This document shows positions 34,301 to 44,186 of a stretch of 64,000 nt of DNA, piece by piece. The stretch is from Sphingopyxis sp. (lineage in GTDB: Bacteria > Pseudomonadota > Alphaproteobacteria > Sphingomonadales > Sphingomonadaceae). The DNA lies in the NCBI GenBank assembly GCA_030145715.1, contig JAIXHQ010000001.1, positions 1-64,000 on the forward strand, in the 5' to 3' direction. The position numbers and the translations under genes were made by a program. Within the stretch, counting starts at the first letter, position 1. Every line of letters starts with the position of its first letter. Under the pieces are notes generated by a model. The model worked only from the letters and a program-made list of their open reading frames with translations. It had not been told where the DNA came from and made no database searches.

Positions 34301-37005
34301 CAGAATTGGGTTCCTACGTTAAATGAGAAGCGTTTGACGTCATCGCCCTCTTCTTTGCGAAGGGCGTATGCGAAGTCGATTCGGAAGGGACCGAAGGGGG
34401 AGTTCCAGTTCACGCCGGCACCGATGGCGATGCGCGGCATCCATGTGTCGCCATAGAAACGCTCCTCGAACGGAGCTAGCGACGAGAAGCCGGTCGGACA
34501 GGTCGTATATTGACCCGTCCCGACTATGGTGTTGCCGGGGCCCGTGGTCGTCGTTTCGTCCGCAAATTGCGTGACGCCCGTGCTCGCGTTGCGGCAGAGA
34601 TATTTGGTGAGCCCGCTGCCCGGAACGCCCGGCCGCGTATCGCGGAAATCCGCCAGCGTCGTCAGCGTTGGCCGCTTGACCCCGAACACCGACCCGACGT
34701 CGAGGAAGAGCGAAGGCCGCAGCCCCAGTTCCTTGGCACCCGTGCCCAGCGGAATGTCGAGTTCGACGCGGCCCATATAATAAGCGCGCCCACCGAGTGC
34801 GTCGTAGATCTGACCGCTGCGGCCCTGTTGCCGGATCGTCGTATCGAGGATCGGGTTGGCCGGATCGGTGAGATCGACGCCGGTAAAGCGGATCACGCGC
34901 GGGCCGACGCCGCGAATGTCGAAGCCGCGCATCTGCGGATTGCCGAGGAAGAAACGGTCGGTCAGCCGCACCTTGTCGCTGGTCGGCGTCGGCGCGTCGC
35001 CGAACGGATAGATATAACCGCCCTCGACCGACAGGTTCAGGATGAACCGGCTGCCAAGGTTGAAATGCTTGCTGCCCGAAACGCGGGTGCGGACGTACCG
35101 CACGCTGCCGCCCAGACCGGCAAAATCCTGGCTGAGCGAAAGCGACTGGCCGCGCGTCGGACGAATGCGGTTGTCGCGGTCGTCATAGGCCAGCGTAAAG
35201 CCGAGCAGCGAGGTGGTCCGATTGCCAATCGCGTCGCAAAGATAGCGACCCGCGACGAGCGGATCGCACTTGCCGCCGAAATAATAAAGCGACTGGTCGA
35301 GCGTCACATCGTCGAAGTTGATGCTGTAACGACCGAAGAAGTTGAGGAATTCGGTCAGCGGCACACCGGCATTGATCTGAAGCCCGGTCGTGACCTGCTG
35401 GAATGTCGTGCGGCGGTTGTTGTTGATGAAGTTGAACGAGTTGAGGTCGCGGCGATAGATGCTGCCGCCGATCGAGATATTGCGGTCAAACAGATAGGGT
35501 TCGGTGAAACCCAGTTCGACCGATTTCGAATAGCTGGAATAATTGACCGACGCCTGTAGCTGCTGGCCAAGGCCGCGGAAGTTGCGCTGACGGATCGATG
35601 CCTGGAGCAGGAAATTTTCGATCGACGAGAAACCGGCCGACAGCGACAGTTCGCCGGTCGGCTTTTCCTCGACATTGGTTTCCAGGATGATGCGGTCGGG
35701 GGCGCTGCCCTCCTTGCGCTCAATCTCCATCTTTTCCTGGAAATAGCCCAGGCTGTTGAGGCGGTTTTCGGTGCGCTTGACGCCAAAGCTGTTGAAGGCA
35801 TCGCCTTCGTTCAGGCGAAATTCGCGGCGAACGACCTTGTCATGGGTCAGGGTGTTGCCGTTGACGTCGATCCGCTCGACATAGGTGCGCGGGCTTTCCG
35901 CGACGTTGAAGGTGATCCCCATCGTGCGCGTTTCGGCATCGCGGCGAAATTCGGGGTTGATGTCGGCAAAGGCATAGCCGAACAGGCCCGCCGTCTCGCT
36001 GAGGCTTTCGACCGTATCCTCGACCAGCTTCGCATCATACCAGTCGCCGGTTTTCATCGGCAACAGACGCTTCAGCATTTCGGGCTGGAAGTCGCGCAGT
36101 TCGCTTTTCACATCGACGTCGCTGAACTTGTAACGTTCGCCTTCCTCCACCACATAGGTGATGATGAAGTCCTGCTTGTTGCTTGTCAGTTCGGCCACCG
36201 CCGAAATGACGCGGAAATCGGCATAGCCGTTCTGAAGATAGAACAGGCGCAGTTTCTGTTGGTCATAGGCCAGACGATCGGGGTCGTAGCTGGTGTTCGA
36301 CGACAGGATCGTCAGCAGACCCGATTCCTTGGTCGCCATTTCGTCCTTAAGATCGCCGTCGCTGAACTTTTCGTTCCCGATGATGCTGATCTGCCGGACC
36401 TTTGATTTCGGCCCTTCGTTGATTTCGAACACGACATCGACGCGGTTCTGGTCGAGCGACACCATCTTTGGTTCGACGGTCGCGGCAAAGCGGCCCTGCC
36501 GTTTATAGAGTTCGATGATGCGCGCCACGTCGGCGCGGACTTTCGACCGGGTGAAAATCTGACGCGGCGCCAGCTTGATCTCCGGACGGATTTTTTCTTC
36601 CTTCAGGCGCTTGTTGCCCTCTAGAATGACCCGGTTGATGACGGGATTTTCGGCGACCTGGATTTGCAGCGCACCGCCATTGTCGGTGATCTGAAAATCC
36701 TTGAACAATTCGGTCGCCGCCAGATCCTTCAGCGCCTGATCGAGCGTGGCACGGTCATAGGTCTGCCCGACGCGCAGGCGGAGATACGACAGGATCGTCT
36801 GCGCCTCCAGCCGCTGGTTGCCAACGACGGTGATCGACTGAACCGTCGTGGCCGCAGGCGTGGGCGCGGCGGGCGCCGGGGTCGGCGCGGGCACGGCCGG
36901 CGGCGCGACCTGTGCCATCAGCGGCGTCGCGAGCATCGTTCCCGCCATAAGGAGGGCCGACACCTGTGTCCGCGCCGAGAATTTGTGTGAAGCCACGCTG
37001 TTCAT
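34300..37005 (-). CDS. bamA: Outer membrane assembly factor BamA
   Basis: A 901-aa central component of the BAM complex. The signal peptide is followed by a Pro/Ala linker, five POTRA repeats (first at VQSITVVGNQRLEAQTILSYL, later ERIDVNGNTLTHDKVVRREF) and the 16-strand Omp85 barrel with the RIDFAYAL signature and a C-terminal aromatic (GTQF). Two pairs of cysteines occur in barrel regions that should face outward (coding positions about 35225-35275 and 34490-34600). The ATG at 37005 (MNSVASHKF) is a reasonable start; an in-frame codon at 37086 is too far upstream. It follows rseP. Confidence 0.96.
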   Translation of the reverse strand: MNSVASHKFSARTQVSALLMAGTMLATPLMAQVAPPAVPAPTPAPAAPTPAATTVQSITVVGNQRLEAQTILSYLRLRVGQTYDRATLDQALKDLAATELFKDFQITDNGGALQIQVAENPVINRVILEGNKRLKEEKIRPEIKLAPRQIFTRSKVRADVARIIELYKRQGRFAATVEPKMVSLDQNRVDVVFEINEGPKSKVRQISIIGNEKFSDGDLKDEMATKESGLLTILSSNTSYDPDRLAYDQQKLRLFYLQNGYADFRVISAVAELTSNKQDFIITYVVEEGERYKFSDVDVKSELRDFQPEMLKRLLPMKTGDWYDAKLVEDTVESLSETAGLFGYAFADINPEFRRDAETRTMGITFNVAESPRTYVERIDVNGNTLTHDKVVRREFRLNEGDAFNSFGVKRTENRLNSLGYFQEKMEIERKEGSAPDRIILETNVEEKPTGELSLSAGFSSIENFLLQASIRQRNFRGLGQQLQASVNYSSYSKSVELGFTEPYLFDRNISIGGSIYRRDLNSFNFINNNRRTTFQQVTTGLQINAGVPLTEFLNFFGRYSINFDDVTLDQSLYYFGGKCDPLVAGRYLCDAIGNRTTSLLGFTLAYDDRDNRIRPTRGQSLSLSQDFAGLGGSVRYVRTRVSGSKHFNLGSRFILNLSVEGGYIYPFGDAPTPTSDKVRLTDRFFLGNPQMRGFDIRGVGPRVIRFTGVDLTDPANPILDTTIRQQGRSGQIYDALGGRAYYMGRVELDIPLGTGAKELGLRPSLFLDVGSVFGVKRPTLTTLADFRDTRPGVPGSGLTKYLCRNASTGVTQFADETTTTGPGNTIVGTGQYTTCPTGFSSLAPFEERFYGDTWMPRIAIGAGVNWNSPFGPFRIDFAYALRKEEGDDVKRFSFNVGTQF

Positions 37006-37078
37006 CCCGAAAAAATAACTCGAAAGCGCCAAACCCGCCTGACCGCAGGTTCGCGCGCCACTCCCTGCCCCAGACTCG

Positions 37079-38215
37079 CTAGCCAATCAAGCGGGCGATC
37101 CTGTCCCATACCCCGATTGAGCCCAAATCATTGAAAGTCACGACCAGCATTAAAGTAGCGATAGCCACGAAACCGAAGCGAAACGCCCATTCCTGCGCTT
37201 GCGGCGGTGCCGGACGCCGCCGGATTGCTTCATACGCATAAAAGATCAAATGGCCACCATCAAGCATGGGCAATGGCAACAGGTTTATGAACCCCAGATT
37301 GATGGAGACAAAGGCAACGAAGAAGATCAGCGTAGCAATACCCAAAGTTGCCATCTCACCCGATTGTTTGGCGATCCTGATGGGGCCGCCCATTTCCTTG
37401 ACCGACCGCTGACCAGTCACGAACTGGCCCAATATATTGCCGGTCAGGCGAACGATGCCCCAGGTCTGCTCCGCGCCCTTTTGAACGGCGGCGACGGGCC
37501 CGACGGTCGTATAACCCGGCGCGCCAGAGCGGATGCCGATGACCGCCCGGTCGATCTTGTTCCCGAACCGGTCGGTTTCCGACACCATCCGCGGGCGCAA
37601 CGCGATGTCGAGACGTTCGCCCGACCGATCGACAACCATTGCAACCGGCTTGCCCAGATCATAAGCGACCGCCTGCGGAATATCTTCAAAGACCTCCATC
37701 GACCGCCCGTTGATCGCCATGATGCGGTCGCCGACCTGCAACCCCGCCTGCTGCGCCGCGCTTTGCGGTTCGACCCCGCCGACCACCGCCGGTGTCTGCG
37801 CAACCCCATAGGTCATGAAAAGCGCCGCAAAGATCGCGATCGCGAACAGGAAATTGGTCATCGGACCCGCCAGCACGATCAGCGTCCGTTTCCATAGCGG
37901 CTGCGCGGGGAAGGCATGTGATCTTTGTTCGGCGGGCAATTGCTGCCAGTTGGCATCAGGCTGGCTGACCGCGTCGCGGTCGCCCGCGAACTGGACATAG
38001 CCGCCGAGCGGCAACCAGCCGATTTTCCATTCGGTCCCGCGCTTGTCGGTCCAGGACAAAATCCTGCGCCCGAAGCCGATCGAGAAAGTGTCCGCCTTTA
38101 CCCCGCACCAGCGGCCGACGATGTAATGGCCATATTCATGCACAAAGACGAGCGGACCCAGCACCGCCAGAAACGCGACCGGGTAAAGCCAAAGCGGGAT
38201 GTCAGGCATGTTCAT
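37079..38215 (-). CDS. rseP: Site-2 protease RseP (M50 family)
   Basis: A 378-aa intramembrane zinc metalloprotease that completes regulated cleavage of anti-sigma factors and clears signal peptides. The zinc motif HEYGH lies in the first membrane helix (about residues 26-30). One PDZ-like domain follows (GVEPQSAAQQAGLQVGDRIMAINGR), and the second active-site motif is NLLPLPMLDGGH. The ATG at 38215 has GGTGGA upstream and overlaps the dxr stop by 14 bases; an ATG at 38209 is close by. The conserved dxr-rseP-bamA order supports the call. Confidence 0.95.
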   Translation of the reverse strand: MNMPDIPLWLYPVAFLAVLGPLVFVHEYGHYIVGRWCGVKADTFSIGFGRRILSWTDKRGTEWKIGWLPLGGYVQFAGDRDAVSQPDANWQQLPAEQRSHAFPAQPLWKRTLIVLAGPMTNFLFAIAIFAALFMTYGVAQTPAVVGGVEPQSAAQQAGLQVGDRIMAINGRSMEVFEDIPQAVAYDLGKPVAMVVDRSGERLDIALRPRMVSETDRFGNKIDRAVIGIRSGAPGYTTVGPVAAVQKGAEQTWGIVRLTGNILGQFVTGQRSVKEMGGPIRIAKQSGEMATLGIATLIFFVAFVSINLGFINLLPLPMLDGGHLIFYAYEAIRRRPAPPQAQEWAFRFGFVAIATLMLVVTFNDLGSIGVWDRIARLIG

Positions 38216-39365
38216 ATTGGTCCACCAAAAGCTGAGCAGCCGCGCGGGATGACGCATCGACGCTGAATATGTCGTGAAGCGATGTCGGCACCATCGGGGG
38301 CTGACCGTCGATCACCCGGCGCACCGTATCGACGATCGCCGGAAAGGAAATGCGCCCCGCCAGAAAGGCCGCGACCGCGACCTCGTTGGCGGCATTGAGC
38401 TGGGCCGGGCGCGCGCCGCCCTCTGCGATCGCGGCGCGGCACAGCGCCGTCGCGGGAAAGCGAACCTCGTCCGGCGCCTGGAAATCGAGCCGCGCGATGC
38501 CGGCGAGGTCCAGCGGCGCGCAGGGCGTCGCCATGCGCTGCGGCCAGGCAAGCGCGCTGCTGATCGGGATTCGCATGTCGGGGGAGCCGAGCTGCGCAAG
38601 GGTCGAGCAGTCGATATATTCGACCAGGCTGTGGATCACCGATTGCGGGTGAACGAGAATTTCGATGCGGTCGAGCCCAACGGGAAAAAGATGATGCGCC
38701 TCAATGAGTTCGAGGCCTTTGTTCATCATCGTCGCCGAATCGACGCTGATCTTTGCCCCCATCGACCAGTTCGGATGCGCGACCGCCTGTGCCGGCGTGA
38801 CCCGCGCCATGTCGTCGCCGCTCATCGTGCGGAATGGGCCGCCGCTGGCGGTCAGGATGATCCGGCGCACCTGATCGATACGTCCGCCCGCAAGGCATTG
38901 GAAAATCGCATTATGTTCGCTGTCGACCGGCAGGATCGTCGCACCCGACTTGCGCGCTGCGGCGGTCATCAGCTCGCCCGCCGAAACCAGCGATTCCTTG
39001 TTGGCGAGCGCCACATCGGTTCCCGCCTCGATCGCCGCCATGGTCGGCGCGAGCCCGGCGATGCCGACGATCGCCGCCATCACCAGATCGGCCGGGCGCT
39101 GCGCCGCTTCGACCAGCGCGTCGGCCCCGGCGGCGGCGGCGATACCGGTGCCGGCCAATGCCTCGACCAGTTCGCCATGGCGCGTTTCATCGGCGATCAC
39201 CGCGACGTCGGGCCGAAATTCCCTTGCCAGTTTCGCAAGTTCGGCGACGTCGCTGTTCGCGGTCAGCACGCCGACCGACCACGCCTCTCCATCGCGCCGC
39301 ACAAGGTCGAGGGTCGATTGCCCGACCGATCCCGTCGCGCCGAACAGCGAGAGGCGGCGCGTCAT
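38202..39365 (-). CDS. dxr: 1-deoxy-D-xylulose 5-phosphate reductoisomerase
   Basis: A 387-aa NADPH-dependent enzyme, the second step of the MEP isoprenoid pathway. It shows the Rossmann start RRLSLFGATGSVGQSTLDLV, ALANKESLVSAGE, the metal and substrate loop LPVDSEHNAIFQCL, TASGGPFR, and HPNWSMGAKISVDSATMMNKGLE. The ATG at 39365 (MTRRLSLFG) is one base from the cdsA stop. Its product line feeds UppS, encoded two genes upstream. Confidence 0.97.
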   Translation of the reverse strand: MTRRLSLFGATGSVGQSTLDLVRRDGEAWSVGVLTANSDVAELAKLAREFRPDVAVIADETRHGELVEALAGTGIAAAAGADALVEAAQRPADLVMAAIVGIAGLAPTMAAIEAGTDVALANKESLVSAGELMTAAARKSGATILPVDSEHNAIFQCLAGGRIDQVRRIILTASGGPFRTMSGDDMARVTPAQAVAHPNWSMGAKISVDSATMMNKGLELIEAHHLFPVGLDRIEILVHPQSVIHSLVEYIDCSTLAQLGSPDMRIPISSALAWPQRMATPCAPLDLAGIARLDFQAPDEVRFPATALCRAAIAEGGARPAQLNAANEVAVAAFLAGRISFPAIVDTVRRVIDGQPPMVPTSLHDIFSVDASSRAAAQLLVDQYEHA

Positions 39366-39366
39366 A

Positions 39367-40047
39367 TCAGCCTGCCGCCCGCACGGCGATCTGCCCCGCA
39401 AAGGCCAGCGCGCCGAGCAGCAGGGCGACGGGCAGCACCCCGTCGACGCGGTCGAACAATCCGCCATGGCCGGGGATCAGCTTTCCCGAATCCTTGACCC
39501 CGGCGCGCCGCTTCATCCAGCTTTGCGCCAGGTCGCCAAGCTGCGCCAGCAGGCCCATGAACAGGCCGATCCACAGCGGTACGCCGATGATCCCCGCCCG
39601 GTCGCCGATCGTCGCGCCGGCGACCAGCGCGGCGACCATGCCGCCGATCAGGCCCGACCAGGTTTTCGACGGGCTGATCCTTGGCGCAAGGCGAGTGCCG
39701 CCAAAGGCCCGCCCGGCGCAATAGGCGCCGATGTCCGCGGCCCAGACCATGCCGAACACCCACAGCGCCACCGTCATGCCCAGCGTGTCGCGGATGAACC
39801 ACAGCGCCGCCATCGAACCAAGGACAAGCGCCACGCCGAGCAGGTTGAGCGCCGCCTTGGCACCCCCGCCCATCGTCATCGCGCGCACCAGCACGGCCCA
39901 TTCGACCAGCACCAGCGCCCCGCCGACCAACAGCAACAGCGCGAAGGCCAGGCCGCCGAACCAGAGCGCGGTTCCGGCAATCGCGAACAGCACGATAGCC
40001 GAACCGATCCGCGTCCACATATCCGATTTCGCCGCCGCCATGTTCAC
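39367..40047 (-). CDS. cdsA: Phosphatidate cytidylyltransferase
   Basis: A 226-aa multi-span inner membrane enzyme that makes CDP-diacylglycerol from phosphatidate and CTP. The CDS signature is complete: SPSKTWSGLIGG and GDLAQSWMKRRAGVKDSGKLIPGHGGLFDRVD with its metal-binding acids. It is at the short end of the family, with about six membrane helices. The GTG at 40047 overlaps the uppS stop (GTGA); an ATG two codons later (40041) is also possible. Its product is used by PssA, encoded at 44743-45516. Confidence 0.95.
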   Translation of the reverse strand: MNMAAAKSDMWTRIGSAIVLFAIAGTALWFGGLAFALLLLVGGALVLVEWAVLVRAMTMGGGAKAALNLLGVALVLGSMAALWFIRDTLGMTVALWVFGMVWAADIGAYCAGRAFGGTRLAPRISPSKTWSGLIGGMVAALVAGATIGDRAGIIGVPLWIGLFMGLLAQLGDLAQSWMKRRAGVKDSGKLIPGHGGLFDRVDGVLPVALLLGALAFAGQIAVRAAG

Positions 40048-40730
40048 AGCCCCCCGTAACGACGATCGCGCCGTTCAAATTGATCCAGCGCCGCCTTCAA
40101 ATCCGCCGGAGCGAAATCGGGCCACAGCTTGTCGGTGAAATAAAGTTCGGCATAGGCCGATTGCCAGAGCAGGAAATTCGACAGCCGCACTTCGCCCGAG
40201 GTGCGGATCAAAAGGTCGAGCGGCGGCATGTCGGCGGTGTCGAGATTCGCCTCGATCGACTCTGCCGTAATATCCCCCGCCGCCGACGCCGCGCTTGCCG
40301 CGCGCACCAGTTCGTCCTGCGCGCCATAGTTGAGCGCGACCGCCAGCGTCGTCCGCTTGTTGCCCGCCGTGCGTTCGAGCGCGTTATCGATCAGCGCGAC
40401 GACGTCGGGCGCGAGCGCGCGCCAGTTGCCGATCACCTTCAGCCGGACGTCGTTCGCGGCAAATTCGTCGAGGTCGGAGAGGATGAACCGCTTCATCAGG
40501 CCCATCAGGTCGCTGACCTCTTCTTCGGGCCGTTTCCAATTTTCCGACGAAAAGGCGTATAGTGTCATCGCCTCGATACCCAGGTCGCCCGCGGCGCGCA
40601 CGATCGTCCGCACCGCTTCGACCCCCGCCTTGTGACCGGCGACGCGGGGCAGGAAACGCTTTTTGGCCCAGCGGCCATTGCCGTCCATGATGATAGCGAC
40701 ATGGCGCGCACCGTGATGGGTTGCCGACAT
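40044..40730 (-). CDS. uppS: Undecaprenyl (isoprenyl) diphosphate synthase
   Basis: A 228-aa cis-prenyltransferase that makes the C55 lipid carrier for peptidoglycan and other glycans. It starts with HVAIIMDGNGRWAKKRFLPRVAGH, with the catalytic Asp in MDGNGRWA, followed by TLYAFSSENWKRP, and ends with RTSGEVRLSNFLLWQSAYAELYF and LWPDF. The ATG at 40730 is preferred to the TTG one codon upstream. A 122-base gap holding an inverted repeat separates it from frr. Confidence 0.97.
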   Translation of the reverse strand: MSATHHGARHVAIIMDGNGRWAKKRFLPRVAGHKAGVEAVRTIVRAAGDLGIEAMTLYAFSSENWKRPEEEVSDLMGLMKRFILSDLDEFAANDVRLKVIGNWRALAPDVVALIDNALERTAGNKRTTLAVALNYGAQDELVRAASAASAAGDITAESIEANLDTADMPPLDLLIRTSGEVRLSNFLLWQSAYAELYFTDKLWPDFAPADLKAALDQFERRDRRYGGL

Positions 40731-40755
40731 CAAGAAACCTCAAATCCCGATCGCA

Positions 40756-40819
40756 TCGAGCAAAGTCGAGATGCCCCACGACCTTGCTCCGGTCCGATGG
40801 GAGTCTCGACTTCGCTCGA
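40756..40819. repeat. Inverted repeat between frr and uppS
   Basis: TCGAGCAAAGTCGAGA at the left pairs with TCTCGACTTCGCTCGA at the right (15 of 16 bases) around a 32-base spacer. The core GTCGAG with GCGAAG is of a dispersed intergenic type. It sits inside the rpsB-fabZ block and could form a hairpin in the transcript that tunes expression downstream of frr. Confidence 0.75.
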
Positions 40820-40852
40820 CACGAGCGGGAGAGAGAATCGCGCCATAACGCA

Positions 40853-41407
40853 CTAGCCCAGGATTTCCTTTTCCTTCGCGGTCGCGGCGGCGTCGAGTTC
40901 GGCGATCGTCGCGTCGGTCAGCTTTTGCACCTCCGCCTCATGACGCTTGCGCTCGTCCTCGCTGATTTCCTTTTTATTTTCATCGGCCTTCAGATTGTCC
41001 ATGCCGTCGCGGCGGACGTTGCGGACCGCGACGCGCGCCTTTTCGGCATATTGGCCGGCCAGTTTCGACAATTCCTTGCGGCGTTCCTGCGTCATTTCGG
41101 GGATCGGCAGGCGCAGCGTCTGGCCATCGACGATCGGGTTGAGCCCAAGTCCGGCCGACCGGATCGCCTTGTCCACCGGGCCGACGTTCGATTTGTCCCA
41201 CACCTGAACCGACAACATGCGCGGTTCGGGGGCGCTGACCGATGCGACCTGGTTCAGCGGCATGTGGCTGCCATACACCTCTACGGTCACGGGATCGAGC
41301 AGCGCGGTGTGCGCGCGGCCGGTGCGAAGGCCCGCAAGATCGCTTTTCAGCGATTCGACCGCGCCGTGCATACGGCGTTCAAGGTCGGCCTTGTCATATT
41401 TCGCCAT
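40853..41407 (-). CDS. frr: Ribosome recycling factor
   Basis: A 184-aa factor that, with EF-G, splits post-termination ribosomes. It begins [20 protein letters not shown] and contains [23 protein letters not shown], the [24 protein letters not shown] core and the C-terminal helix with [21 protein letters not shown]. The ATG at 41407 has AGAGGAAG upstream; the open frame extends 55 codons further without support. Confidence 0.97.
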   Translation of the reverse strand: MAKYDKADLERRMHGAVESLKSDLAGLRTGRAHTALLDPVTVEVYGSHMPLNQVASVSAPEPRMLSVQVWDKSNVGPVDKAIRSAGLGLNPIVDGQTLRLPIPEMTQERRKELSKLAGQYAEKARVAVRNVRRDGMDNLKADENKKEISEDERKRHEAEVQKLTDATIAELDAAATAKEKEILG

Positions 41408-41460
41408 CTTGTCTTCCTCTCTAAATTGGGTCGGGCCGCGCCATTGTCGCCGCCATCGGA

Positions 41461-42183
41461 TCAGTCGGCATCGCCGACGACGGTCGAAACCCCCTCGCCC
41501 GCCAGCACGCGCGCCAGATTGCCCGGTTCGCGGATATTGAACACGACGATCGGGATGTGATTGTCGCGGCACAGGGCGACGGCGCTTGCGTCCATCACCT
41601 TCAGATTGTCGGCCAGCACACGGTCGTAACTCAGCCGGTCGTACCGCACCGCCGCCGGGTCCTTTTTGGGATCGGCATTATAGACGCCGTCGACGCTGGT
41701 GCCCTTGAGCAGCGCATCGCATTTCATTTCGGCGGCGCGCAGCGCGGCGCCGCTGTCGGTCGTAAAATAGGGCGCGCCGACGCCCGCGGCAAAGATCACG
41801 ACGCGGCCCTTTTCCATGTGCCGTTCGGCACGGCGGCGAATGACGGGTTCGCAAACCTTGTCCATCTCGATCGCCGACTGGACGCGCGTTTGGACGCCAA
41901 GTTGTTCGAGCGCATTCTGCATCGCCAGCGCGTTCATCACGGTGGCGAGCATCCCCATATAATCGGCCTGCGCCCGGTCCATCCCCTTGGCCGCCCCGGC
42001 CATGCCGCGAAAGATATTGCCGCCGCCGATGACGAGGCAGATTTCCAGTCCGCGATCCTTCGCCTCCTTGACCTCGGCCGCCATGCTGGCGACCGTTTCG
42101 GGGTCGATGCCAAAGGGACTGGACCCCATCAGCGCCTCGCCCGACAGTTTCAGCAGGATGCGTTTCAGGCCGGGCAATGCCAT
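41461..42183 (-). CDS. pyrH: Uridylate kinase
   Basis: A 240-aa hexameric UMP kinase producing UDP for nucleic acids and sugar nucleotides. Markers: [13 protein letters not shown], the [10 protein letters not shown] loop, [36 protein letters not shown] and [19 protein letters not shown]. The ATG at 42183 gives the normal length; an in-frame ATG at 42204 adds 7 residues. Lies in the conserved tsf-pyrH-frr order. Confidence 0.97.
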   Translation of the reverse strand: MALPGLKRILLKLSGEALMGSSPFGIDPETVASMAAEVKEAKDRGLEICLVIGGGNIFRGMAGAAKGMDRAQADYMGMLATVMNALAMQNALEQLGVQTRVQSAIEMDKVCEPVIRRRAERHMEKGRVVIFAAGVGAPYFTTDSGAALRAAEMKCDALLKGTSVDGVYNADPKKDPAAVRYDRLSYDRVLADNLKVMDASAVALCRDNHIPIVVFNIREPGNLARVLAGEGVSTVVGDAD

Positions 42184-42299
42184 GATCGGGGGAACCTTAT
42201 GCAATCGGTGAATATGCGAATGGCGCGCACCCTAGTCAGAGTACGCGCCATTGCCAAGCGGACTGCCGCACCATCGGCGCGGCAATCGCGCGCTTTCTT

Positions 42300-43226
42300 T
42301 TAAACGCCAGCGGCCGCTGCGACTTCCGCCGCAAAATCGCTTTCTTCCTTGGCGATGCCTTCGCCAAGCTGGAAGCGGACAAAGCCCTTGAGCGTGATCG
42401 TCGCGCCGACATCCTTGCCGGCAGCCGCGACGACTTCGGCGACGGGGGTCTTGCCGTCCATCACGAAAAGCTGCGACAGCAGCGCGTTTTCCTTGCGATA
42501 TTTCGCAATCGTGCCGTCGACCATCTTGCCGACGATGTCGGCGGGCTTGCCCGACTGGGCTGCCTTTTCCTCTGCGATCGCACGTTCGCGCGCGACCAGG
42601 TCGGCGTCGAGATCGTCGCCGTTCAGCGCCAGCGGGTTCGCGGCGGCGACATGCATCGCCAACTGCTTGCCAAGCGGTTCGAGAACGTCGGCGCCCGCGG
42701 TCGATTCGAGCGCGACGAGCACGCCGATCTTGCCCATGCCGGGTGCGGCGGCGTTGTGGACATAGCCGGTGACGACGCCCGAATTGACCGAGACGATCGC
42801 CGAACGGCGCAGCGACTGGTTTTCACCGATCGTCGCGATATTCTGCGTCAACTGTTCGGCGACGGTGCCGCCGGTCGGATAGGCCGCGGCGTTCAGCGCG
42901 TCGATGTCGGTGATGCTGCCGGCGAGTGCGACCTGGGTCACGTCGCGGACAAAGCCCTGGAACTGTTCGTTCTTGGCAACGAAATCGGTTTCGCTGTTCA
43001 CTTCGACCATCGCACCGCGATTGCCGTCGGTGGCCACGCCGACAAGACCTTCGGCGGCCACGCGGCCAGCCTTTTTCGCGGCGGCGGCAAGGCCCTTGGT
43101 GCGCAGCCAGTCGATCGACGCTTCGATGTCGCCGTTATTTTCGGCGAGCGCCTTTTTGCAATCCATCATGCCTGCGCCCGTGCGGTCGCGCAGTTCCTTG
43201 ACGAGAGCGGCCGTAATTTCAGCCAT
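42300..43226 (-). CDS. tsf: Elongation factor Ts
   Basis: A 308-aa nucleotide exchange factor for EF-Tu. The N-terminal UBA-like domain carries [20 protein letters not shown], and the core carries the [10 protein letters not shown] motif that contacts EF-Tu ([12 protein letters not shown]). AAAGGA upstream of the ATG at 43226 supports the start. Separated from rpsB by 135 bases that contain a long stem-loop. Confidence 0.98.
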   Translation of the reverse strand: MAEITAALVKELRDRTGAGMMDCKKALAENNGDIEASIDWLRTKGLAAAAKKAGRVAAEGLVGVATDGNRGAMVEVNSETDFVAKNEQFQGFVRDVTQVALAGSITDIDALNAAAYPTGGTVAEQLTQNIATIGENQSLRRSAIVSVNSGVVTGYVHNAAAPGMGKIGVLVALESTAGADVLEPLGKQLAMHVAAANPLALNGDDLDADLVARERAIAEEKAAQSGKPADIVGKMVDGTIAKYRKENALLSQLFVMDGKTPVAEVVAAAGKDVGATITLKGFVRFQLGEGIAKEESDFAAEVAAAAGV

Positions 43227-43302
43227 GGGATATTCCTTTCCAAAAGGGCGGGCGCATTAAGGCCCGCGGGACGCCCGCGCGCATGGCGGGGCGATAAGTC
43301 AA

Positions 43303-43353
43303 ATGCATGACAGGGACGGTGCCGGCCTGTCGCCGCACCGTCCCGTCATGCAT
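43303..43353 (-). other. Long stem-loop between rpsB and tsf
   Basis: ATGCATGAC-A-GGGACGGTG pairs with CACCGTCCCGTCATGCAT: an 18-bp stem with a single bulged A and a 14-base loop, starting 9 bases after the rpsB stop on the minus strand. There is no clear U-run (TTTGACTT follows). It could act as an attenuator or a processing site that sets the S2 to EF-Ts ratio. Confidence 0.7.
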
Positions 43354-43361
43354 GGGAGCGA

Positions 43362-44186
43362 CTATGCGTCGCTCTGACGTTCGGTTTCGGCAGCCGCTTC
43401 GGCGGGAACCTGTTCGTCTTCGGTCACGGCTTCTTCGACGATGGCCGGTTCGGCGGTCGGTTCGACCGCAGCACCCAGATCTTCGCCGCGGTTTGCGCGG
43501 GCCTGCTGGCCGCCGCGCGTCGCCGCCTGGGCAACCGCGTCGCAGTAAAGGCGGATGGCGCGCGCTGCGTCATCATTCGCCGGAACCGGGAAAGCGATGC
43601 CGTCGGGCGAAACGTTCGAATCGAGGACCGCGACGACAGGAATGCCAAGGACATTGGCTTCCTTGATCGCCAATTCTTCCTTGTTCGCGTCGATCACGAA
43701 CATCACGTCGGGAATGCCGCCCATGTCGCGAATGCCGCCGAGCGACATTTCCAGCTTGTCGCGTTCGCGGGTGCGATTGAGCACTTCCTTCTTGGTAAGG
43801 CCCGAGGTGTCGCCCGAAAGCTGTTCTTCCAGCGTCTTCAAACGCTTGATCGAGTTCGAGATCGTCTTCCAGTTGGTGAGCATCCCGCCCAGCCAGCGGT
43901 GGTTGACGAAATGCTGACCCGAAGCGCGGGCGGCATCGGCGATCGGGCCCTGCGCCTGGCGCTTGGTGCCGACGAACAGCACCTTGCCACCGGCGGCCGA
44001 GGTCGAGGCGATGAAGTCCAGCGCGCGCGCAAAAAGCGGCACGGTCTGCGACAGGTCGAGAATGTGGATGCCGTTGCGCGCACCGAAAATATACGGCTTC
44101 ATGCGCGGGTTCCAGCGGTGGGTCTGGTGGCCGAAGTGGGCGCCAGCCTCGATAAGATTCTGCATCGTGACGACAGGTGCCGCCAT
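43362..44186 (-). CDS. rpsB: 30S ribosomal protein S2
   Basis: A 274-aa ribosomal protein on the 30S solvent side. It begins [35 protein letters not shown] and contains [17 protein letters not shown] and [19 protein letters not shown]. The acidic C-terminal tail (about 240-274, rich in Glu/Val/Ala) is longer than in E. coli, as is common in alphaproteobacteria. The ATG at 44186 has AAGGAG upstream. First gene of the long block that reaches fabZ. Confidence 0.97.
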   Translation of the reverse strand: MAAPVVTMQNLIEAGAHFGHQTHRWNPRMKPYIFGARNGIHILDLSQTVPLFARALDFIASTSAAGGKVLFVGTKRQAQGPIADAARASGQHFVNHRWLGGMLTNWKTISNSIKRLKTLEEQLSGDTSGLTKKEVLNRTRERDKLEMSLGGIRDMGGIPDVMFVIDANKEELAIKEANVLGIPVVAVLDSNVSPDGIAFPVPANDDAARAIRLYCDAVAQAATRGGQQARANRGEDLGAAVEPTAEPAIVEEAVTEDEQVPAEAAAETERQSDA

